Notes: generated by a model not told the origin, from the letters alone. Counted from the first letter of the stretch, positions 1-9,393 are shown. The stretch is DNA of 64,000 nt from Polaromonas sp. (GCF_029945925.1 NZ_JAQSDN010000043.1:78398-142397), one strand, 5' to 3'. Numbers and translations: made by a program.

Positions 1-829
1 CCTGGGCTGGATGCCGATTTGACCATGCAGTTTGGGCCACAATCTGGCGCGCCAGGCCCAGCGCCTGGCGATCATCCTCGGCCAGCTGCTCGCCCAGGCC
101 CGACACGCTGGTGTGCATCCCGGCGCCGCCCAGCTCCTCTTCGGTGGCCACCTCGCCGGTGGCCGCCATCAGCAGCGGCGGGCCAGCCAGAAAGGCGCGC
201 GAGCGGTTTCGCACCATGATCACCACATCACTGAGCCCCGGCATGTAGGCCCCGCCCGCCGTGCCGGAACCGTGCTGCACCGTGACGACCGGAATGCCCG
301 CCGCCGACAGGCGCGCGAGGTTGCGGAAAAGGGAGCCGCCGTGCACAAAACCCTCGACGCGGTAACGCATCAGGTTGGCGCCGGCGCTCTCCACCAGGTG
401 AATGAAGGGCAGCTTGTTCTGCAGCGCGATCTCCTGCACACGCAGAATTTTTTCCAGCCCCATGGCCTGGATCGCGCCGGCCTCGATGCCCGAGTCGCTG
501 GCCACGACCATGCAGCGCACGCCCTGGATAAAACCTATGCCGGCCACGATGCCACCACCGGGCACGGACAGCACCGGGTCCTTGTGGTCCTGCATGAACC
601 CCGCCAGCGAACACAAAGGCAGCCAGGGCGCGCCCGGGTCCAGCAGCAGCGCCACACGTTCACGCGGCAACAACTGGCCGCGTTTGTCGAACACCGGTTT
701 CGATTTGGCTGACGCCTGCGTGGCACGGGCCTCCAGCGCACGCAGCGCTGCAATGCGCGCGAGCATGGCTTCGCGCCGCTGCACGGCCACGCTGCCCTGC
801 GCGTTCCAGGCCGACTGGAAAACCGTCAT
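1..829 (-). CDS. acyl-CoA carboxylase carboxyltransferase (beta) subunit, N-terminal part, truncated by window edge
   Basis: Manual minus-strand translation from ATG at 829: MTVFQSAWNAQGSVAVQRREAMLARIAALRALEARA...DKRGQLLPRERVALLLDPGAPWLPLCSLAGF...VQHGSGTAGGAYMPGLSDVVIMV; open to base 1. ATGA overlap with the upstream SDR stop. Confidence 0.85.
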   Translation of the reverse strand, partial: MTVFQSAWNAQGSVAVQRREAMLARIAALRALEARATQASAKSKPVFDKRGQLLPRERVALLLDPGAPWLPLCSLAGFMQDHKDPVLSVPGGGIVAGIGFIQGVRCMVVASDSGIEAGAIQAMGLEKILRVQEIALQNKLPFIHLVESAGANLMRYRVEGFVHGGSLFRNLARLSAAGIPVVTVQHGSGTAGGAYMPGLSDVVIMVRNRSRAFLAGPPLLMAATGEVATEEELGGAGMHTSVSGLGEQLAEDDRQALGLARQIVAQTAWSNRHPAQ

Positions 830-1710
830 GACTGAAAGACCTTGGGCGTCGTGGCCAGATGAAAACCGTCAAACGGCTTGACGGCATCACGCCGCTGCGC
901 CTCGGCATCGGGCAGGCGCATGGGCCAGCCCATGCGCGCCTGCGGCCGCGCGCCGTCCACGCGCAGCACGGTGCCGCTGATGAAACTGGCCGCGGGGCTC
1001 AGCAAAAACACGATGGCGGCCGAGGTTTCCGCCTCGGTGCCGAAGCGGCCCAGCGGCACGGTGCTGCGCATCTCGCGCAACATCACCCCGGCCTCGGGCG
1101 GGTAGTGGTCCATGCCGCTCGAGGCGATGTAACCCGGCGCCACCGCGTTGACGCGCACACCGCTGTGCGCCCACTCGGCTGCCGCGGTTTCGGTGAAGCT
1201 GACCATGCCGGCACGCGCGGCACCGCTGTGGCCCATGGAGGGCATGGAACCCCAGATGTCGGCGACGATGTTGACGATGCTGCCGCCGTGCTCCGCCATG
1301 GACTGCAGGTAACACTCGCGCGCCATCAGGAAGCCGCCCGTCAGGTTGGTGTTGATGACCGCTTCCCAGCCCTTGGCGCTGATGCTTTCCAGCGGCGCGA
1401 TGTACTGCCCACCCGCGTTGTTGACCAGGGCATTGATGCGGCCATGCGCAATCACAATCGCCGCGACCGTGACCTTCACCGCCTCTTCCTGGCGAATGTC
1501 GCAGGGGTGGAAACTGGCGCGGCCGCCGGCGGCCACAATCTCGCCGGCCACGTCATGCAGCTTTTCGAGCTTGCGGCCGATCAACACCACATGCGCGCCC
1601 AGGGCCGCCAGCTCATGCGCCGTGCAGCGGCCTATGCCGGAGCCGCCGCCGGTCACCGCCACCACCTTGCCGGCAAACAGGCCGGCGCTGAAGACGGAAC
1701 GGTAAGTCAT
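826..1710 (-). CDS. SDR family oxidoreductase
   Basis: TGGGSGIG cofactor motif, NNAG; 4-nt overlaps with both neighbours indicate an operon. Confidence 0.88.
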   Translation of the reverse strand: MTYRSVFSAGLFAGKVVAVTGGGSGIGRCTAHELAALGAHVVLIGRKLEKLHDVAGEIVAAGGRASFHPCDIRQEEAVKVTVAAIVIAHGRINALVNNAGGQYIAPLESISAKGWEAVINTNLTGGFLMARECYLQSMAEHGGSIVNIVADIWGSMPSMGHSGAARAGMVSFTETAAAEWAHSGVRVNAVAPGYIASSGMDHYPPEAGVMLREMRSTVPLGRFGTEAETSAAIVFLLSPAASFISGTVLRVDGARPQARMGWPMRLPDAEAQRRDAVKPFDGFHLATTPKVFQS

Positions 1711-2432
1711 GTGCGGGCTTTCCTTGTGGAGGGCGTCCGGTCTTCGCCGATGAACAGCGCCATGGCCGCGTCGGCCAGCTCATCGAGCGACGCACCCTTT
1801 CTGGCATCAAACCACTGCGCCGACCAGTTCAGCGCACCAAAAATCAGCAAGCGCGCCAGCTTCACCGGGGCCTGCAGCCGGCCCTGGTCGCTCAGGGCCT
1901 GGAGCACCGGCTCCCAGACCGACTCGTAGTCGCCCTGCAGCCTGGCCAGCAATGCGCGCTGCCTGGCCGTGATGGAACGCGACTCATACAGCATCACGGG
2001 AATGAAATCGCTGCCCGGGCCCAGCAACACGTCGAAATGATTACGGATCAACACGTGCAGCAAAGCCGCCGCGTCGGGTGCGGACGGCGCCGCCGCCTCC
2101 AGCGCCGCCGCCTGCCGGGCCATCGCCGAGCGCATGCCCTCCTCCATCACGGCATAAAGCAGCGCACCCTTGCTTTTGAAATGGTAGAAGGGCGAGCCGC
2201 TGTGCATGCCAACGGCTGCCGCGATATCGCGCGTGCTGGTGCCGTCAAAGCCCTTGCGGCGAAACAGCCGCGCGGCGGTGTTGACCAGTTCCACCCGCCG
2301 GTTGCCATCGTCGCGTTCGCCGGGCGTCTTGCGCGGACGACCGCGCGGCCGCTTTTCAGCGGCGGCGACAACCGCCGCAGGCAGGGCCAGGGCACGGCCG
2401 GCAGGGCGGGTACGCGCAGGTGTTTTGTCCAT
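1707..2432 (-). CDS. TetR/AcrR family transcriptional regulator
   Basis: N-terminal HTH (NTAARLFRRKGFDGTSTRDIAAAVGMHSGSPFYHFKSKGALLYAV); start taken at MDKTPARTR within ORF 1707..2450. Confidence 0.88.
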   Translation of the reverse strand: MDKTPARTRPAGRALALPAAVVAAAEKRPRGRPRKTPGERDDGNRRVELVNTAARLFRRKGFDGTSTRDIAAAVGMHSGSPFYHFKSKGALLYAVMEEGMRSAMARQAAALEAAAPSAPDAAALLHVLIRNHFDVLLGPGSDFIPVMLYESRSITARQRALLARLQGDYESVWEPVLQALSDQGRLQAPVKLARLLIFGALNWSAQWFDARKGASLDELADAAMALFIGEDRTPSTRKART

Positions 2433-2464
2433 GGAAACAGACCATAACAAAAGCCGTTATTTTT

Positions 2465-2478
2465 AGCAAGCGCTTGCT
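2465..2478. promoter_or_regulatory. candidate TetR operator: 14-bp perfect palindrome AGCAAGCGCTTGCT
   Basis: Perfect dyad 33 bp upstream of the TetR start; an adjacent ATAAC-N7-GTTAT dyad lies at 2444-2460. Confidence 0.55.
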
Positions 2479-2562
2479 TTGTAAAAATAGACACGGACTG
2501 CGGCACGGCCCCGGAACCCCAGCTGACTACACTGGGGACCTTCCCAAAACAAAACCGAAACA

Positions 2563-3171
2563 TTGATGGACATCTTCTTTCTGGCGCTGATGGTCGCCGC
2601 CGGCGCTTATGCGCTCAAATCGGGCTACGAACGCAAACGCATCGCCCTGCTGGGCAGCCACCTCGGCCAGTACCAGATCGAAAAACTCATGGAAAGCCTG
2701 ACCGAAGGCTACATGCGCGCACTTCGCGAGGACGATCTGGAGCGCCGCGCAAGCATCTGGAACCTGTTGACGAGCACCGAGACCAAGCTGTGCGAGCAGT
2801 TCAACAACTTCGTGGCCGGGTTCTCCCGGGTGGAAGGCGCCGCCGCACGGGTGAGCAGGCTCCCCCTGCCCCTGCCTTACGCCGACAGGCTCTTTCCGGC
2901 TGCGACATTCGACTTGCGCCAGGTCCTGCTGGTGCATGCCGAGGGCATCACGCGCGCCGCGAAAAACACGCCCGAACAATCGCCCAAGAACAAGGCCTTC
3001 ACCCTGTCCGCTGAAGTTTTCCTGATGCAACACACCTGCCACTGGTTCTGCAAGTCCAAGGCCGTCGCCTCGGCCCGGCTGCTGGTCCGCCACAAGACGT
3101 CTTATGAGCAGGTGCTGGCGTCGGTCGCACCAGAAACGCGCCGGGCCTACCTCGCGCTGGTCGGCCCCTGA
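2563..3171 (+). CDS. hypothetical protein with N-terminal hydrophobic segment
   Basis: 202-aa ORF, MMDIFFLALMVAAGAYALKSGYERKRIALLG; only plausible reading frame between flanking genes. Confidence 0.65.
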   Translation: MMDIFFLALMVAAGAYALKSGYERKRIALLGSHLGQYQIEKLMESLTEGYMRALREDDLERRASIWNLLTSTETKLCEQFNNFVAGFSRVEGAAARVSRLPLPLPYADRLFPAATFDLRQVLLVHAEGITRAAKNTPEQSPKNKAFTLSAEVFLMQHTCHWFCKSKAVASARLLVRHKTSYEQVLASVAPETRRAYLALVGP

Positions 3172-3181
3172 ATCGATGCAG

Positions 3182-4465
3182 TCAGGGGAGCAGCCCCTGC
3201 GCTCGCTCGAGCAGCAATTCACGCTCGCGCAAATTGCCCGCCAGCGCCGCGGCGCGTTCAAACTCCTGGCGCGCCTCGCCGTTGCGGCCCAGCCTGGCGA
3301 GCAGGTCGCCGCGCACGCCGGGCAGCCACTGGTAGTTCTGCAGGGACTTGTCCTCGCGCAAGCTATCGATGATGGCCAGGCCGGCGGCCGGGCCGAAGGC
3401 CATGCTGACGGCCACCGCGCGGTTGAGTTCCACCACCGGTGAGGGTGCGGTTTGTGCCAGCGCGTCGTACAGGGCGGCAATACGCACCCAGTCGGTCTCT
3501 GCCGACGTCGGCGCGCGCGCATGGCAGGCTGCGATAGCGGCCTGCAGCGCATACGGCCCCAGGGCACGGGCCGACGACTCGGCCAGCGCCATGGCCATGT
3601 CGAGCGCGGCCAGCCCCCTGCCGATCAGGAGATGGTCCCAGCGCGCCCGGTTCTGGTCGGCAAGCAGTATCGGCCGGCCGGCGGCATCGACCCGGGCCGC
3701 CATGCGCGAGGCCTGCAGTTCCATCAGTGCCAGCAAACCCTGCACCTCGGACTCGCCCCTTGCCAGGCCGGCCAGCATGCGGCCCAGACGCAGCGCTTCG
3801 TCGGTCAGCGCGGGCCGCATCCAGTGGTCCCCGGCGGTGGCGGTGTAACCCTCGTTGAACAGCAGGTAGACCACCTCCAGCACCGAGGCCAGGCGAGCGC
3901 CCAGTTCATCGCCGCGCGGGACTTCAAAAGGCACCCGCGCCTCGGCCAGGGTGCGCTTGGCGCGCACGATGCGCTGGGCCATCGTGGGTTCGGACACCAG
4001 GAAAGCGCGGGCGATTTCGTGGGTGGTCAGGCCGCCCAGCAGCTTGAGCGTCAGCGCCAGCCGCGCCTCGGTGGAAAGCACCGGGTGGCAGGCGGTGAAG
4101 ATCAGGCGCAGCAGGTCGTCGCCGATCTCGTCCTGCCTGGCCTCGTCGAGCGCATCCACAAAATCGGGCACGACCAGCGCGTCCTGCGCCTCCAGCTCAT
4201 GGCCGATCTGCTCCAGCTTTTCGCCCTGCATCTTCTGGTGCCGCAGGTGATCCAGCGCGCGGTTTTTGGCCACCCGCATCAGCCAGGCGCCGGGGTTGTC
4301 CGGCACACCCTTGCCGGGCCAGCTTTCCAGCGCAGCAACCAGCGCGTCCTGTGCGAGCTCCTCGGCCAGCCCGATCTCGCGCACCATGCGCGCCACCGAG
4401 GCCACGATCTTCGCGGACTCGATGCGCCAGACGGCTGAAATCGCCTCATGGGTGGAGGAATGCAT
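3182..4465 (-). CDS. ECF RNA polymerase sigma factor with long C-terminal (TPR-like, DUF6596) extension, ECF42-like
   Basis: Sigma-70 region 2 (ELAQDALVAALESWPGKGVPDNPGAWLMRVAKNRALDHLR) plus region 4, then ~230-aa helical C-terminal extension; adjacent YciI/DGPF genes. Confidence 0.85.
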   Translation of the reverse strand: MHSSTHEAISAVWRIESAKIVASVARMVREIGLAEELAQDALVAALESWPGKGVPDNPGAWLMRVAKNRALDHLRHQKMQGEKLEQIGHELEAQDALVVPDFVDALDEARQDEIGDDLLRLIFTACHPVLSTEARLALTLKLLGGLTTHEIARAFLVSEPTMAQRIVRAKRTLAEARVPFEVPRGDELGARLASVLEVVYLLFNEGYTATAGDHWMRPALTDEALRLGRMLAGLARGESEVQGLLALMELQASRMAARVDAAGRPILLADQNRARWDHLLIGRGLAALDMAMALAESSARALGPYALQAAIAACHARAPTSAETDWVRIAALYDALAQTAPSPVVELNRAVAVSMAFGPAAGLAIIDSLREDKSLQNYQWLPGVRGDLLARLGRNGEARQEFERAAALAGNLRERELLLERAQGLLP

Positions 4466-4527
4466 GAATCAATGGTAGCGGCAGAGCCAGAGCTGGGAGT
4501 AAGGCGCACCCAGAGGTATTAGTCAGG

Positions 4528-4740
4528 CAGGGGCCGCGGGTCCGGCTCTGCCGGCCCGCAGGCGCAGCGGCCCCCTCGGGGGGGATCCTTCGACAGGCCC
4601 AGGACAACGGATACGCAACAAGCGACCATGAGGACTTTTCTCTTTCCAGCAGGGGCCGCGGGTCCGGCTCTGCCGGCCCGCAGGCGCAGCGCCCCCTCGG
4701 GGGGCAGCGTAGTACACGAAGTGACAAGCGTGGGGGCGCT
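4528..4740. repeat. tandem pair of palindromic GC-rich intergenic repeats (CAGGGGCCGCGG...GGCCCCCTCGGGGGG family) separated by a CTTCGACAGGCCCAGGACAACGG fragment
   Basis: Truncated copy 4528-4583 and full copy 4649-4740 share GCAGGGGCCGCGGGTCCGGCTCTGCCGGCCCGCAGGCGCAGC-GCCCCCTCGGGGGG; full copy abuts the VOC gene stop. Confidence 0.85.
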
Positions 4741-5131
4741 ACTTCTTCATCCAGAAAACCTCCCAGACATGGCCGTCCAGGTCGGTGAAGCCGTGGCTGT
4801 ACATGAAGCCATGGTCCTGCGACGGATTGGGCGCGGTGCCGCCGGCGGCCAGCGCCTTTTTCACCAACTCGTCCACCTCGGCACGGCTCTCGCACGACAG
4901 GGCAATCAGCACCTCGGTGGTTTTGGTTGCATCGGCAATCGGCTTTTTGGTGAAGCCCTGGAAGAAGGGCTCGACCAGCAGCATCACATAGTTGTGATCC
5001 TCGCTGATCACCATGCAGGCGCCCTGCTCGTTGGTGAACTGCGGGTTGAAGGAAAAGCCCAGGCTCTTGAAGAAGGCCTGGCTCTTTTCCATGTTCTTGA
5101 TGGGCAAGTTGACAAAAATCTGGCGGGTCAT
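4739..5131 (-). CDS. VOC (glyoxalase/bleomycin resistance-like) family protein
   Basis: MTRQIFVNLPIKNMEKSQAFFKSLGFSFNPQFTNEQGACMVISED...YSHGFTDLDGHVWEVFWMKK. Confidence 0.88.
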   Translation of the reverse strand: MTRQIFVNLPIKNMEKSQAFFKSLGFSFNPQFTNEQGACMVISEDHNYVMLLVEPFFQGFTKKPIADATKTTEVLIALSCESRAEVDELVKKALAAGGTAPNPSQDHGFMYSHGFTDLDGHVWEVFWMKK

Positions 5132-5174
5132 GGCTGTTCCTTTGAGGATGGTTGAGGCAAGACAGGGGCGGCCC

Positions 5175-5714
5175 TCAGGCCTGCTCCGCCCTGGCCTTGA
5201 GGTTGGCGAGGCCGGCGTCGAAGTCGGTGCCAATCATCTTGTCCATGTTGAAAATCACACCCATGAACTTCGACAGGAAAGACGCAGGGCCGTCCATGGC
5301 CCAAGTGACCTGTGTGGTCTGACCTCCGGGTACCAGCGAAAAGGTGATGAGGTTGTCGGCCTTGAACGGCGCAGTCATGACCAGGCGCATCTTCAGCTGC
5401 GAAGGCGCGCTGACCTGCACGATTTCAAAGCTGCCGCTGCCTGATTTTTTGCTCTCGAAGTCGTAGTGAGCGCCGGGCCCAATGAACGGGCCGCTGTAGC
5501 TGCCTTTCATCTCCGGGGCTTTCAGCGCATACGGGTTCCATGAATTGAAAGCATGCACGTCGTTGACTAGCGGGAAGATTTTTTCTGCCGGCGCAGCGAT
5601 GCTGGTGCTGCGCGACACGCGGAAAGTGTCAGGCCGTTGCAAAGCAATGACCGCGACGACAGCGATGGCCAGCACGACCAGCCCCAGCAGGGTGAGCAAG
5701 GTGGTTTTGATCAT
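5175..5714 (-). CDS. SRPBCC (polyketide cyclase-like) family protein
   Basis: STSIAAPAEKIFPLVNDVHAFNSWNPY motif; N-terminal hydrophobic segment. Confidence 0.85.
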   Translation of the reverse strand: MIKTTLLTLLGLVVLAIAVVAVIALQRPDTFRVSRSTSIAAPAEKIFPLVNDVHAFNSWNPYALKAPEMKGSYSGPFIGPGAHYDFESKKSGSGSFEIVQVSAPSQLKMRLVMTAPFKADNLITFSLVPGGQTTQVTWAMDGPASFLSKFMGVIFNMDKMIGTDFDAGLANLKARAEQA

Positions 5715-5724
5715 GGCGCGCTCC

Positions 5725-6150
5725 TTACTTCTGGCTGGGCGTGTTTATTTCGCGGAAACGCTGGACCTGCTCGCTGGGCTCGAAGTCGTCCAGTTCATAC
5801 AACTGACGAACCTCGATCACGGCCGGCGCGTTTTCGCCGACAGGGTTGGGGAAACGGCGCGACCACTCCAGCGCCTCCTCGCGGTTGCGCACCTGGATGG
5901 TGGTGAAGCCGGCGATCAGCTCCTTGGCTTCCGCGAAAGGACCGTCAATCACGGTGCGCTTCTGGCCGTCGTAGTGGATGCGCCAGCCCTTGCGGCTGGG
6001 CTGCAGGCCACTGGCGTCGAGCAGCACGCCGGCCTGGGCCAGCTCCTCGTGGAAGTCGGCCATGGCAGCCATCAGTTTTTCGTCGGGGGTCTGCGGGGTG
6101 GTCTCGGCCTCGAACTCGGGCGTCGACTTCACAATGATCATGAATCGCAT
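5725..6150 (-). CDS. YciI (DGPF/YCII) family protein
   Basis: MRFMIIVKSTPEFEAETTP...KRTVIDGPFAEAKELIAGFTTIQVRNREEALEWSRRFP; DGPFAE motif. Confidence 0.9.
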   Translation of the reverse strand: MRFMIIVKSTPEFEAETTPQTPDEKLMAAMADFHEELAQAGVLLDASGLQPSRKGWRIHYDGQKRTVIDGPFAEAKELIAGFTTIQVRNREEALEWSRRFPNPVGENAPAVIEVRQLYELDDFEPSEQVQRFREINTPSQK

Positions 6151-6270
6151 CCTGGTACTCCTTGTGTGCGGCAGCCAGAATCCCTGGCCTCCTGTGGACA
6201 CGACGAAGCAGCCGATGCGGAATCGACAAACCGGAAGTAAGTAGAAACCCCTGGATTCGGGTTCCCGACC

Positions 6271-6624
6271 TCAGAGGAAACAGGGGCCGGTGGCCCGAAC
6301 CTCCAGCGTGGCCCATTCAGCGGCGGGGCAGCGGGCGGCAATCGCCAGGGCTTGCTCCCGGGTTGTGCAGTTCACCAGAAAGAAGCCGCCCACCATTTCC
6401 TTGGCTTCGGCAAACGGGCCATCCAGCACCTGCGGCTTGCCGGCGCTCACACGCACGCGGGCGGCGCTGTCCTGCGAGCCCAGCGACTCCACGCCAAGCA
6501 ACACGCCCTCTGATTTCAGCTCGTCGGCAAACTTCAGCATGCGCCCGTACACCGCCTCGCCTTCGGCCTGGCTGCGGGTCAGGCGCTGGCCGACGGGTTC
6601 GTGGATGAGCAGCATGTAGGGCAT
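6271..6624 (-). CDS. YciI (DGPF/YCII) family protein
   Basis: MPYMLLIHEPVGQRLTRSQAEGEAVYGRM...KPQVLDGPFAEAKEMVGGFFLVNCTTREQALAIAARCP; DGPFAE motif. Confidence 0.9.
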   Translation of the reverse strand: MPYMLLIHEPVGQRLTRSQAEGEAVYGRMLKFADELKSEGVLLGVESLGSQDSAARVRVSAGKPQVLDGPFAEAKEMVGGFFLVNCTTREQALAIAARCPAAEWATLEVRATGPCFL

Positions 6625-6628
6625 CGTT

Positions 6629-7468
6629 CTAGTCCACAAAGAAGTCGGGTATGAAATTCTTCGTGCCCGGTGTCACCGAATACTTCTCCAGATCGGTCAC
6701 GCCGTGCGCGGCCAGCAGCTCGTCGTCAATGTAGAAACGGCCGGTGGCCGGGTTCGGACTGGTCAGGATCAGCCAGGCCGCGTCCGAAAGAATCTCCGGC
6801 TTGCGGCACAGCTTCAGGTCCACGCCGGGAATCATCTGCAGGGCCGCCGTGGCAATGGCGGTGCGCGGCCACAGGCTGTTGACGGCAATGCCGTATTTTT
6901 TGAACTCGCCCGAATGGCCCAAAGTGCACATGCTCATGCCGTACTTGGCCATGGTGTAGGCCGTGTGGTTCTCGAACCAATGGGGCTTCATGCTCAGCGG
7001 CGGCGACATGGTGAGCACCTGCGGCTTGCGCCCGGCCTGCGCAGATTTTTTCAGTTCGGCCAGGCAGGCCTGGGTGCACAGGTAGGTGCCGCGCGCGTTG
7101 ATGCCGTTCATCAGGTCGTAACGCTTCATCGGTGTGTGTTCGGTGTCGGTCAGGCTGATGGCGCTGGCGTTGTTGACCAGGATGTCGATGCCGCCGAAAG
7201 CCTCCACCGCTTTGGCCACCGCCGCCGTCACCGCGTCTTCGTCACGGATATCCACCGCCAGCGGCAGCGCCTGACCACCGGCGGCCTTCACCGCTTCGGC
7301 CGCGCTGTAAATCGTGCCCGGCAGCTTGGGGTTGGGGTCGGTGGTTTTGGCCAGGATCACGATGTTGGCGCCGTCGGCCGCGGCACGGGTGGCCATGGCC
7401 AGGCCGATGCCGCGCGAGGCGCCGGTGATGAACAGGGTTTTGCCTTTGAGACCGGGGACTGAACTCAT
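6629..7468 (-). CDS. SDR family oxidoreductase (HSDL2-like)
   Basis: TGASRGIGLAMA, NNASAI, YTMAKYGMS; 279 aa. Confidence 0.88.
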   Translation of the reverse strand: MSSVPGLKGKTLFITGASRGIGLAMATRAAADGANIVILAKTTDPNPKLPGTIYSAAEAVKAAGGQALPLAVDIRDEDAVTAAVAKAVEAFGGIDILVNNASAISLTDTEHTPMKRYDLMNGINARGTYLCTQACLAELKKSAQAGRKPQVLTMSPPLSMKPHWFENHTAYTMAKYGMSMCTLGHSGEFKKYGIAVNSLWPRTAIATAALQMIPGVDLKLCRKPEILSDAAWLILTSPNPATGRFYIDDELLAAHGVTDLEKYSVTPGTKNFIPDFFVD

Positions 7469-7489
7469 GATGCCTCCTGAATGCTACAC

Positions 7490-7540
7490 AATCAATAGCT
7501 GCCTGCGCTTACCACATAAGGGCTGCAGGCCAATTTGACC
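7490..7540 (+). repeat. short intergenic repeat AATAGCTGCCTGCGCTTACCACATAAGGGCTGCAGGCCAATTTGACC
   Basis: Matches segments at 31540-31590 and 15838-15886 and, inverted, 33051-33100; abuts the enoyl-CoA hydratase stop codon. Confidence 0.75.
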
Positions 7541-8308
7541 TCAAACCCTGGAAAAATCCGGCTTGCGCTTTGCCATGAAGGCGCCGAACGCTTCGCGGGC
7601 GGCCGGCTCCTTGAGCATGCGGCCAAAACTCACACCTTCTTCGGCCATGCGCTCGGCAACCATGCCGGCCTGGCCTTTTTTCATCAAGCGCTTGGTTTCC
7701 ACCAGCGAGCTCAGCGGCTTGGCCGCGAGTTTTTGCGCCTGGCGCTGCGCCAGCGCGTTGGCCTCAAGCGGCGGAACGATGCGATTGATCAGGCCCATCT
7801 CGAGCGCCGACTCGGCCGTGAAGGGTTCACCGAGCAGCAGCGCCTCGGCCGCACGTGCATAACCCATGAGCTGCGGCGCCAGAAAGCTCGACGCCGCCTC
7901 GGGGCAAAGGCCCAGGTTCACAAACGGCATGGAAAACCCGGCGTTGTCGCCGGCATAAACCAGGTCGCAATGCAGCAGCAGGGTGGTGCCTATGCCCACC
8001 GCGGGGCCACACACGGCAGCCACCAGCGGTTTGGGGAAGGTGCTGATGCCGCGCAGAAAGCGGAACACCGGCGACTCGTGGGTGGCGGGCGGGCCGTTGA
8101 GGAAATCACCGATGTCGTTGCCGGCCGAAAAAATGCTTTCGTGGCCCTGGATCACCACTGCGCGCACCGCCGCGTCCGCGTTCGCTACGTCCAGCGCATC
8201 GGCCATGGCGGCGTACATGGCCGAGGTGATGGAGTTTTTCTTCTCGACCCGGTTCAGGGTGATGGTCATCACCGCAGCGTCGGTGTGGACCAGGATGTCT
8301 GTGCTCAT
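7541..8308 (-). CDS. enoyl-CoA hydratase/isomerase family protein
   Basis: Crotonase fold: ITLNRVEKKNSITSAMYAAMADAL, FSAGNDIGDF, AAVCGPAVGIGTTLLLHCDLVYA. Confidence 0.9.
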   Translation of the reverse strand: MSTDILVHTDAAVMTITLNRVEKKNSITSAMYAAMADALDVANADAAVRAVVIQGHESIFSAGNDIGDFLNGPPATHESPVFRFLRGISTFPKPLVAAVCGPAVGIGTTLLLHCDLVYAGDNAGFSMPFVNLGLCPEAASSFLAPQLMGYARAAEALLLGEPFTAESALEMGLINRIVPPLEANALAQRQAQKLAAKPLSSLVETKRLMKKGQAGMVAERMAEEGVSFGRMLKEPAAREAFGAFMAKRKPDFSRV

Positions 8309-8365
8309 GTATTGCTTTCCAGTATTTGTTTGACGAAATAGATACAGACGCTAACTCGTCCAGGC

Positions 8366-8580
8366 CAGCCGGGACCGCGGAACCGGCCTTGGCCCGTCCT
8401 GAGCCTGCTGAGGGGCCGGGCCGCAGGCAACGGCCCCCTCGGGCAGCGAGTTACACGCAGCGAACGAACGTGGGGGCGGTCTTTTCAAGCAGGGGCCGCG
8501 GATCTGGCTTTGCCAGTCCGCAGGCGCAGCGGCCCCCTCGGGGGGCAGCGACGACACGACAGTGCGGAGCGTGGGGGCCA
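8366..8580. repeat. tandem pair of the GGCCCCCTCGGGGGG intergenic repeat; first copy contains a GTCCTGAGCCTGCTGAGGGGCC fragment
   Basis: Copy 8489-8580 is nearly identical to 4649-4740 (GCAGGGGCCGCGGATCTGGCTTTGCCAGTCCGCAGGCGCAGCGGCCCCCTCGGGGGGCAGCG...GCGTGGGGGCC); copy 8366-8479 is divergent. Confidence 0.8.
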
Positions 8581-8583
8581 TAT

Positions 8584-9393
8584 TCACTCCTTGTAATAAA
8601 CGACCTGGTGTGTGGTCACCAGCAATTGCCCGGCTTCATTCCACAACTGCGCCGTCTGGTCGAAATAACCGCTGCGAAAGGCCTGGGCCTGGGTCTGCCC
8701 CAGCAGGTAACCGTTGCCGGTGGCCTGCAGCATGGCTGCGTCGGCATGGTAATACACCGTCATCGACACCGTGCCTACCGGCACCAGCAGCGGCCGGCGG
8801 CGCCAGACGCGCGGATAGAACACATCCGACAGCGCCGTGAGCGAGGCGAAATCCAGCGGCCGGGGCGGGTCGTCGCGCAGCCACAGCAGGGTGCGGCTCG
8901 CACCCTGGTCGGCTCCGTGCCATTCGGTGGGAATCGCGCCCTCGGCAAAACGCATCTCATAACGTTGGACCCACTCGACCCGGGTCGGGCCACCGGCCCG
9001 GGCGACATCGGCGGGGGCCGCGACGGCCGGCATGGCGTGTTCGTCGGTGCCCCAGGTGTCGCGCCGCAGGCCGAAAAAAGCGGTGCCGATCAGCACCGTC
9101 TCGCCGTTCTGTTGCATCTCGATGACCCAGTGCTGGGTCGAGCGGTTGGTGCGCGCGGGGCGCGCACTCACGGCAAACGGACCATCGGCCAGCGCGGCGG
9201 CAAAGTTGACGGTCAGCGAAATCGGATCCCCCAGGCGCTGCGGATGCTGCAGCACGGCATTCAAGGCCTGCGCCGCCGTGAGACCGCCGAAGGGTCCGAC
9301 CATGTTGGCATAGGCCGCGCTGGTGTGACCGAGACATGTCCCGTCGGCCTGCGCCTGCAAGGCCACTGCGGTATCAAAAGGATGAAAACTCAT
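8584..9393 (-). CDS. acyl-CoA thioesterase family protein (TesB-like double hotdog)
   Basis: MSFHPFDTAVALQAQADGTCLGHTSAAYANMVGPFGGLTAAQALNAV; context of acyl-CoA genes. Confidence 0.8.
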   Translation of the reverse strand: MSFHPFDTAVALQAQADGTCLGHTSAAYANMVGPFGGLTAAQALNAVLQHPQRLGDPISLTVNFAAALADGPFAVSARPARTNRSTQHWVIEMQQNGETVLIGTAFFGLRRDTWGTDEHAMPAVAAPADVARAGGPTRVEWVQRYEMRFAEGAIPTEWHGADQGASRTLLWLRDDPPRPLDFASLTALSDVFYPRVWRRRPLLVPVGTVSMTVYYHADAAMLQATGNGYLLGQTQAQAFRSGYFDQTAQLWNEAGQLLVTTHQVVYYKE

